A stretch of DNA of 64,000 bases from Sulfurimonas aquatica (GTDB taxonomy: Bacteria; Campylobacterota; Campylobacteria; Campylobacterales; Sulfurimonadaceae): the NCBI RefSeq assembly GCF_017357825.1, contig NZ_CP046072.1, positions 558,001 to 622,000 on the forward strand, written 5' to 3'. Positions 59,214 through 64,000 of the stretch are shown in pieces (the first letter of the stretch is position 1; each line of letters starts with the position of its first letter). The notes beneath the pieces were generated by a model. The model made no database searches, was not told where the DNA came from, and was given only the letters and a program-made list of their open reading frames with translations. The position numbers and the translations under genes were made by a program.

Positions 59214-61667
59214 TTGGAATATAGTTCATCAGTTATAGAAAAAAAATGGCAAGAGTATTGGAAGCAAAATGAAAGTTTTGAGCCAAGTGAAGACTTCTCT
59301 AAAGAGAAAAAGTACATACTCTCAATGTTCCCATTTCCAAGTGGGCGTTTACATATGGGGCATGTTAGAAACTACTCGATTTCAGATGCATTCGCTCGCT
59401 TTCATAGACAGCAAGGTAAAAACGTACTTCATCCTATAGGTTTTGACAGCTTTGGAATGCCTGCTGAGAACGCCGCTATTAAAAATGGGAGTCATCCAAA
59501 AGGTTGGACATACGATAACATCGACTATATGAAAAATGAGTTTTACTCTTTAGGCTTCTCTTTTTCTCGTAAACGTGAGATGGCAACATCTGATGAACTA
59601 TATACGAAGTTTGAACAGGCCTTTATGATAGACATGTATAACAAAGGTCTACTTTATCGTGAAAAAGGAATGCTTAACTGGTGTCCACATGATGAGACAG
59701 TTCTTGCAAATGAGCAAGTAGTTGATGGATGTTGTTGGCGTTGTGATACTCCTATCGTTAAAAAAGATATGAATCAGTACTATTTTAAAATTACTGATTA
59801 CTCTGATGAGTTACTTGATGATCTAAAAAAACTTGAAGAGGGATGGCCTAAACAAGTTCTTACTATGCAAGAGAACTGGATAGGAAAATCAAATGGATTG
59901 GTATTTGATCTTTTCTTTGACGATGATTCACTGTCTATCTTGAACAATGAGTTTAAATCTTTTGATGTTTTTACAACTCGTCCTGATACTATCTATGGCG
60001 TCTCATACACAGCGCTTGCGCCTGAACATAAAATTGTTGATTACATGATTGAAAATAAGCTTTTAGACGAAGCTACGATTGAGCAAATTAAAAAGATGAA
60101 AAACACTTCATCCATAGATAGACAAAAAGAGAAAGCTGGACTTCCTCTTGGTTTAAATGTGCTCCATCCTCTAAGTGGAAAAATTGTTCCCGTTTGGATA
60201 GCTAACTTTGTTCTTATGGACTATGGATCTGGTGCTGTTATGGCTGTTCCTGCTCATGATGATAGAGATTATGATTTTGCTAAAAAGTATGACCTTCCTA
60301 TAAATGCCGTTATTAAACCAAAAGATGCTGAAGTTGACGTAAGTAGTGCTGCTTATACAGAAGTTGGAGAGCTATTTAACTCTGGTGAATTTGATGGAAT
60401 GAACTCAAAAAAATCTCAATATAACATAATTAAAATGTTTGAAGAGAAAAATATAGGCAAAAAAACTACTAACTATAAACTTAAAGATTGGGGAGTCTCT
60501 CGTCAGCGTTACTGGGGAGCTCCTATTCCTTTCGTTCATTGTGACTCTTGTGGAATTGTAATGGAGAAAAAAGAGAATCTTCCAATCGCTCTTCCTGATG
60601 ACGTTGAAATTAACGGAGAGGGAAGTCCTTTAGAAAACCATCCTACTTGGAAACATTGCGCTTGCCCTTCATGTGGTAAAGATGCAGTGCGTGAGACAGA
60701 TACTATGGATACTTTTGTGCAATCGTCTTGGTATTTTTTACGTTTTTGCGCATCTCCAGCAACTTTGGAAAAAGCGGCGTTTACTCCAGAGGAAATAAAG
60801 TACTGGATGGGTGTTGACCACTACATCGGTGGGATTGAACATGCCATACTTCATCTTTTATATGCGAGATTTTTTACAAAAGTTTTTCGTGATTTAGGTT
60901 ATGTTGATTTTGATGAGCCTTTTGAGAAGCTCCTAACGCAGGGTATGGTACTTAAAGATGGTGCTAAAATGTCAAAATCTAAGGGCAATACGGTTGACCC
61001 TGACGCCATTATAGAAAAGTATGGTGCAGATACGGCGAGACTTTTTATCCTCTTTGCCGCTCCTCCAACACAAGAGCTAGAGTGGAATGATAGTGCTGTT
61101 GAAGGCGCTCATAAGTTTATTAAAAGGTTTTTTGATAGAAGCTCAAATATAGTAGCTTGTAAATCAAAACCGGTAATAAATCATGCAAGTTTAAGTAAAG
61201 AAGAAAAACTTGCTCGTAAGAAAGTTTATGAAGCACTTGTGCGCGCAAATGATGTTTACAATGAGCGTTATACATTTAACACTCTTATAGCTGGTGTTAT
61301 GGAAGCTATTAACGCACTTAATACTCAGAGTAATAGCGACGTATGGAGTGAAGGTTACTGGATACTTAGTTCAATAATGGAGCCGGTAATCCCACATACT
61401 TGTTGGGAGATAAGTCAAAAGTACTTCGGACTTAAAAATCTTGAAGCACAGGAGATAGTTGAAGAAGTATTTGTTGAAGATAGCATACTATTGGGTGTTT
61501 CCATAAATGGAAAGAACCGTGGAGAGATTGAAGTTGCTAAAGACGCAAGTAAAGATGAGATACTGGCTCTTGCAAAAGAAAAAGTTGCTAAATGGCTCGA
61601 GGATAAAGAGCTTGTTAAAGAGATAGTTGTTCCAAATAAGCTTGTAAACCTTGTAGTAAAGGGATAG
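59214..61667 (+). CDS. leuS: Leucyl-tRNA synthetase
   Basis: The 817-residue class I synthetase has the HIGH-type motif HMGHVRNYS (about residue 47), zinc-type Cys clusters (NWCPHDETV with DGCCWRCD, and HCDSCGI with CACPSCG), the editing domain with [10 protein letters not shown], and the KMSKS motif ([15 protein letters not shown]). TTG 59214 follows AGGAAAGTTAAT. It charges tRNA-Leu. lptE starts two bases after the stop. Confidence 0.97.
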   Translation: MEYSSSVIEKKWQEYWKQNESFEPSEDFSKEKKYILSMFPFPSGRLHMGHVRNYSISDAFARFHRQQGKNVLHPIGFDSFGMPAENAAIKNGSHPKGWTYDNIDYMKNEFYSLGFSFSRKREMATSDELYTKFEQAFMIDMYNKGLLYREKGMLNWCPHDETVLANEQVVDGCCWRCDTPIVKKDMNQYYFKITDYSDELLDDLKKLEEGWPKQVLTMQENWIGKSNGLVFDLFFDDDSLSILNNEFKSFDVFTTRPDTIYGVSYTALAPEHKIVDYMIENKLLDEATIEQIKKMKNTSSIDRQKEKAGLPLGLNVLHPLSGKIVPVWIANFVLMDYGSGAVMAVPAHDDRDYDFAKKYDLPINAVIKPKDAEVDVSSAAYTEVGELFNSGEFDGMNSKKSQYNIIKMFEEKNIGKKTTNYKLKDWGVSRQRYWGAPIPFVHCDSCGIVMEKKENLPIALPDDVEINGEGSPLENHPTWKHCACPSCGKDAVRETDTMDTFVQSSWYFLRFCASPATLEKAAFTPEEIKYWMGVDHYIGGIEHAILHLLYARFFTKVFRDLGYVDFDEPFEKLLTQGMVLKDGAKMSKSKGNTVDPDAIIEKYGADTARLFILFAAPPTQELEWNDSAVEGAHKFIKRFFDRSSNIVACKSKPVINHASLSKEEKLARKKVYEALVRANDVYNERYTFNTLIAGVMEAINALNTQSNSDVWSEGYWILSSIMEPVIPHTCWEISQKYFGLKNLEAQEIVEEVFVEDSILLGVSINGKNRGEIEVAKDASKDEILALAKEKVAKWLEDKELVKEIVVPNKLVNLVVKG

Positions 61668-61668
61668 T

Positions 61669-62196
61669 GTGAAATTGCTGTATTTCGTTTTAAGACTCTC
61701 TTTAGGAGTTATTTTACTTTTACAGCTTAGTTCATGTGGTTATAAACCAAGTGCAAAATATGCACGAGAGATAATTGGTACTAAAATTAGTACAAGTGTA
61801 GTTATCTCTTCACAAGATCCAGAAAATACAGTACTTATTAAAGATGCTGTAGATAGTGCGATTATCGGAATTTTTCATGCTTCTTTAAGTAGTAGAGACC
61901 GCTCTGACACTCATCTAAATTTTAGTATCTCTAAACCTACCTATACACCACTACAGTATAATGATAATGGTTTTGTTATCTCATATCGTGCTACAATAAT
62001 GCTCAAGATACAAAGACAAACAAAAGATATGATTAAAAATTATAGTGAGCTAGGGACATATGACTTCGCAGTTGTTCCTAATGCAGTACTAACAGATCAA
62101 GAGAGATTTGACGCCATTAGATATAGTGCCACAAAAGCTATTTCAGCTTTTATAGCAAGAGTCTCTGCTGAAGGTTCACAACAAATAGGAAGATAA
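61669..62196 (+). CDS. lptE: LptE-like outer-membrane lipoprotein
   Basis: The 175-residue protein has a lipoprotein signal with lipobox LSSC (about Cys23, LLLQLSSCGYKPSA). The rest is the mixed alpha/beta pattern of LptE, which plugs LptD and helps place lipopolysaccharide in the outer membrane. The start is a GTG one base after leuS. The leuS-lptE order is known in Campylobacter relatives, which supports the call, but sequence identity of LptE is always low. Confidence 0.82.
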   Translation: MKLLYFVLRLSLGVILLLQLSSCGYKPSAKYAREIIGTKISTSVVISSQDPENTVLIKDAVDSAIIGIFHASLSSRDRSDTHLNFSISKPTYTPLQYNDNGFVISYRATIMLKIQRQTKDMIKNYSELGTYDFAVVPNAVLTDQERFDAIRYSATKAISAFIARVSAEGSQQIGR

Positions 62197-62198
62197 AT

Positions 62199-63749
62199 AT
62201 GACTATACAAGCGATTATAAATAATGCTGTAAAAAGATTAAGGCTAGAGGGAAAGCTCCTGACACCTGATGCCTATGCTGAAGCTTTTTGTAAAGAAGCT
62301 AAAAAAGCGAAGATGAATATAGAAGATTGTAATCATATAGATAAATTTACTTCAACTTTAAATGCAGAGTTTCAAAAAGACATAAAAAATTATCGAATAT
62401 CTACTATGAATGAGTTTGTTCGCTTTATTGTCGCTAAGCTTAACCGAACAAATCCTACACAATGCTCAAACACGCTAGAATCCCAAATTTTATTAACAAA
62501 AAGAATACTGCAAGTTGTAGAAGTTCTTCATAACAAAGAAGCAAGTGAACTCGCTAAGAGTACTATAGAGATTATAGAATCGGGCGCTCAACCTGACCAA
62601 CTTGATAGTTTTAGACAGCGTTGGGTTAACTTCTTAACACTCTATGATGATACTTTTTTACAGTCGCTAAAAGCTCTTGGAAAAATAGATACCAATAATC
62701 TGCAAAAGAGTATAGAAGGCTTAAATATTGTTGCCGAGACTACATCTGTAACATCCACTACAGATCTAGAAAAGATATCTCGAATGCTTATCTCCTCTTT
62801 TGTTCCGTCTATAGCATCAAGTGTTAATGAGAGCATTGCAAATATTAGTGATAAAATTAGAAATAATCCATCTCTACTTGAGAGCGACAGCATAGAAAAA
62901 GAGATAAGGTCTGCTATATCGCTTAGAATTGCACTAGATAAAGAGAGTGTTAAAGAGATGATAGAGTCTATTGACGGCGTATTAGATAAACTCTCTCTGC
63001 GTTTGATAGATATGATAGAAAAGTCAGATAGCTCAAATATTGAAATTCAAGGCATAAAAAAAGAGCTTGAATCATACTCAGTAGAGTCTACTTCAAATTT
63101 TAACATAGCACATAAAAAACTCTACACAATCGCTCTTGCATTAGAAGAAAATACCCAGCTTTTAACACAAGATTTAAAAGATCATAGTGGTGAGGTTTCA
63201 GCCCTCTCAGCTAAGGTTAGAAAATTGGAAAAAGAGCTTGAGAGTGTTAAAAAAGAGTCAAAAGAGGACTTTTTAACAAAACTTTATAACAAGCGTGCTC
63301 TTGATGAGTTTATGGAGATGAAAGAGGCAGAGTTTAAACGCTATGACCATAACTACTCTATTGTAATGTTTGATATAGATCATTTTAAAGCGGTAAATGA
63401 TACTCATGGCCATGATGCAGGCGATGCCGTACTTTCCGCTTTTGCAAAAATTCTCAAAAAAGATTGTAGAGAAGTGGACATAGTAGGGCGTTTTGGTGGA
63501 GAAGAGTTTATGGCAATACTAAGTGAAACGGATGCAGAGGGTGGTTTTATTTTCGCTGAAAAAGTAAGAAATCATGTTCAAAAGGCCCGTTTTATGTATA
63601 AGGGCAAACGTATTGAAGTGACTGTAAGTGGGGGGATTAGTGATAGAAAGAAACATATATCTTTGAGTGCTACTGTTAAATCTGCTGATGAGTATCTTTA
63701 TTCTGCTAAAGAGAATGGTAGAAATAGGATGGAGTACAAGAAAAAATAG
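62199..63749 (+). CDS. Diguanylate cyclase with long helical N-terminal region
   Basis: The 516-residue soluble protein has a helical region (about 1-345, with coiled coil near 320-350) and a GGDEF domain with GGEEF at 433-437. An RxxD site (REVD) lies five residues before the signature, so product inhibition is expected. The N-terminal part has no domain I recognise. The gene starts two bases after lptE and overlaps folC by one base (TAGTG), so it lies in a housekeeping operon, which is unusual for a signalling enzyme. Confidence 0.9.
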   Translation: MTIQAIINNAVKRLRLEGKLLTPDAYAEAFCKEAKKAKMNIEDCNHIDKFTSTLNAEFQKDIKNYRISTMNEFVRFIVAKLNRTNPTQCSNTLESQILLTKRILQVVEVLHNKEASELAKSTIEIIESGAQPDQLDSFRQRWVNFLTLYDDTFLQSLKALGKIDTNNLQKSIEGLNIVAETTSVTSTTDLEKISRMLISSFVPSIASSVNESIANISDKIRNNPSLLESDSIEKEIRSAISLRIALDKESVKEMIESIDGVLDKLSLRLIDMIEKSDSSNIEIQGIKKELESYSVESTSNFNIAHKKLYTIALALEENTQLLTQDLKDHSGEVSALSAKVRKLEKELESVKKESKEDFLTKLYNKRALDEFMEMKEAEFKRYDHNYSIVMFDIDHFKAVNDTHGHDAGDAVLSAFAKILKKDCREVDIVGRFGGEEFMAILSETDAEGGFIFAEKVRNHVQKARFMYKGKRIEVTVSGGISDRKKHISLSATVKSADEYLYSAKENGRNRMEYKKK

Positions 63750-64000
63750 TGTTAGAAGATTATTTAAATGCTAAACCACTTTATTATGATGAGATAGACT
63801 ACACTCGTATGCCAAGAGTTTATGAGTCCATAAAAAACAAACTCCATATCCCTAAAATAATCCACCTTATTGGAACAAATGGAAAAGGCACAACTGGACG
63901 ATTTTTAGCCTCTGCTCTTTACACGCTTGGATTTAAAGTTGGTCACTACACATCTCCTCATATATTAGAGTTTAATGAGCGCATCTGGCTAAATGGTAAA
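63749..64000 (+). CDS. folC: Folylpolyglutamate synthase / Mur ligase family, N-terminal part
   Basis: A GTG at 63749 opens a frame that stays open to the window end, giving 84 residues. The ATP-binding loop IGTNGKGTTGRF (about residues 47-58) and the following SPHILEFNERI segment are typical of FolC, which adds glutamates to folates. It is coupled to the preceding gene by TAGTG. The remaining three quarters lie outside the window. Confidence 0.9.
   Translation, partial: MLEDYLNAKPLYYDEIDYTRMPRVYESIKNKLHIPKIIHLIGTNGKGTTGRFLASALYTLGFKVGHYTSPHILEFNERIWLNGK

Noticed and set aside
1-64000. CRISPR array, prophage or rRNA genes
   Set aside because: No spaced direct-repeat array, phage structural genes or ribosomal RNA sequence was seen in the window.

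Overview
The window is a low-GC bacterial chromosome segment that looks like Campylobacterota (Epsilonproteobacteria), most likely a Sulfurimonas-like, sulfur-oxidising chemolithotroph. The reasons are the Sox carrier proteins SoxY and SoxZ, a Tat-type sulfide:quinone oxidoreductase, a c553-type cytochrome of Campylobacter style, a CheX plus HDOD gene pair, a one-piece tmRNA whose tag begins ANNTNYRP, and frequent TTG and GTG starts. No database search was run. Family names rest on motifs and length.

Layout. 1-2314: the end of a DUF58 gene and a TgpA-type transglutaminase. 2376-4734: aroK and an OmpR-type two-component pair. 4749-6307: a four-gene sox-type operon (cytochrome c, a three-cysteine protein, soxY, soxZ) whose promoter carries a 10-bp direct repeat at 11-bp period right after the kinase gene. 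6418-11168: signalling and stress genes (PAS-GGDEF, Cys-rich protein, TPR protein, two Hsp20 proteins, thioredoxin) plus two small genes on the minus strand. 11350-17459: a TetR-controlled RND efflux operon with a near-perfect promoter/operator. 17496-20112: an HxlR-regulated flavin/thiol cluster. 20154-20803: two small unknown genes.

20804-25845 is a rearranged zone. It holds a truncated LigB/YgiD-type dioxygenase gene fused to a scrap of a vWA gene, an exact 21-bp REP-like repeat on each side of a GGDEF-EAL gene and an intact IS256-family element, and a duplicated 3' end of the vWA gene. Next to it, 25842-30520 (minus strand) is a compact four-gene operon: a MoxR-like AAA+ ATPase, an ankyrin-repeat protein, a DUF2201-like protein with a vWA domain and a degenerate HExxH site, and a thioredoxin. 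This is the best candidate in the window for a poorly described system.

30719-64000 is mostly housekeeping: serS, a MetF-type reductase, serB-like, a paralogue of the three-cysteine protein, a group III truncated haemoglobin that appears to start at AUA, ssrA, two identical tRNA-Phe genes, purN, mraY, gpmI, the fabG-acpP-fabF-accA fatty acid block, dnaQ-like, trpF, rpe, CheX and HDOD proteins, rpmB, a K+ channel, argJ, sqr, a gamma carbonic anhydrase, ppk1, lnt, yajC-secD-secF, leuS, lptE, a diguanylate cyclase and the start of folC.

How it fits together. Sulfur oxidation (SoxYZ, SQR, cytochrome c) supplies electrons. Three GGDEF proteins give c-di-GMP signalling. The efflux, HxlR, Hsp20 and thioredoxin genes suggest exposure to toxic or redox-active compounds. 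Lnt, LptE, SecDF and MraY serve the envelope.
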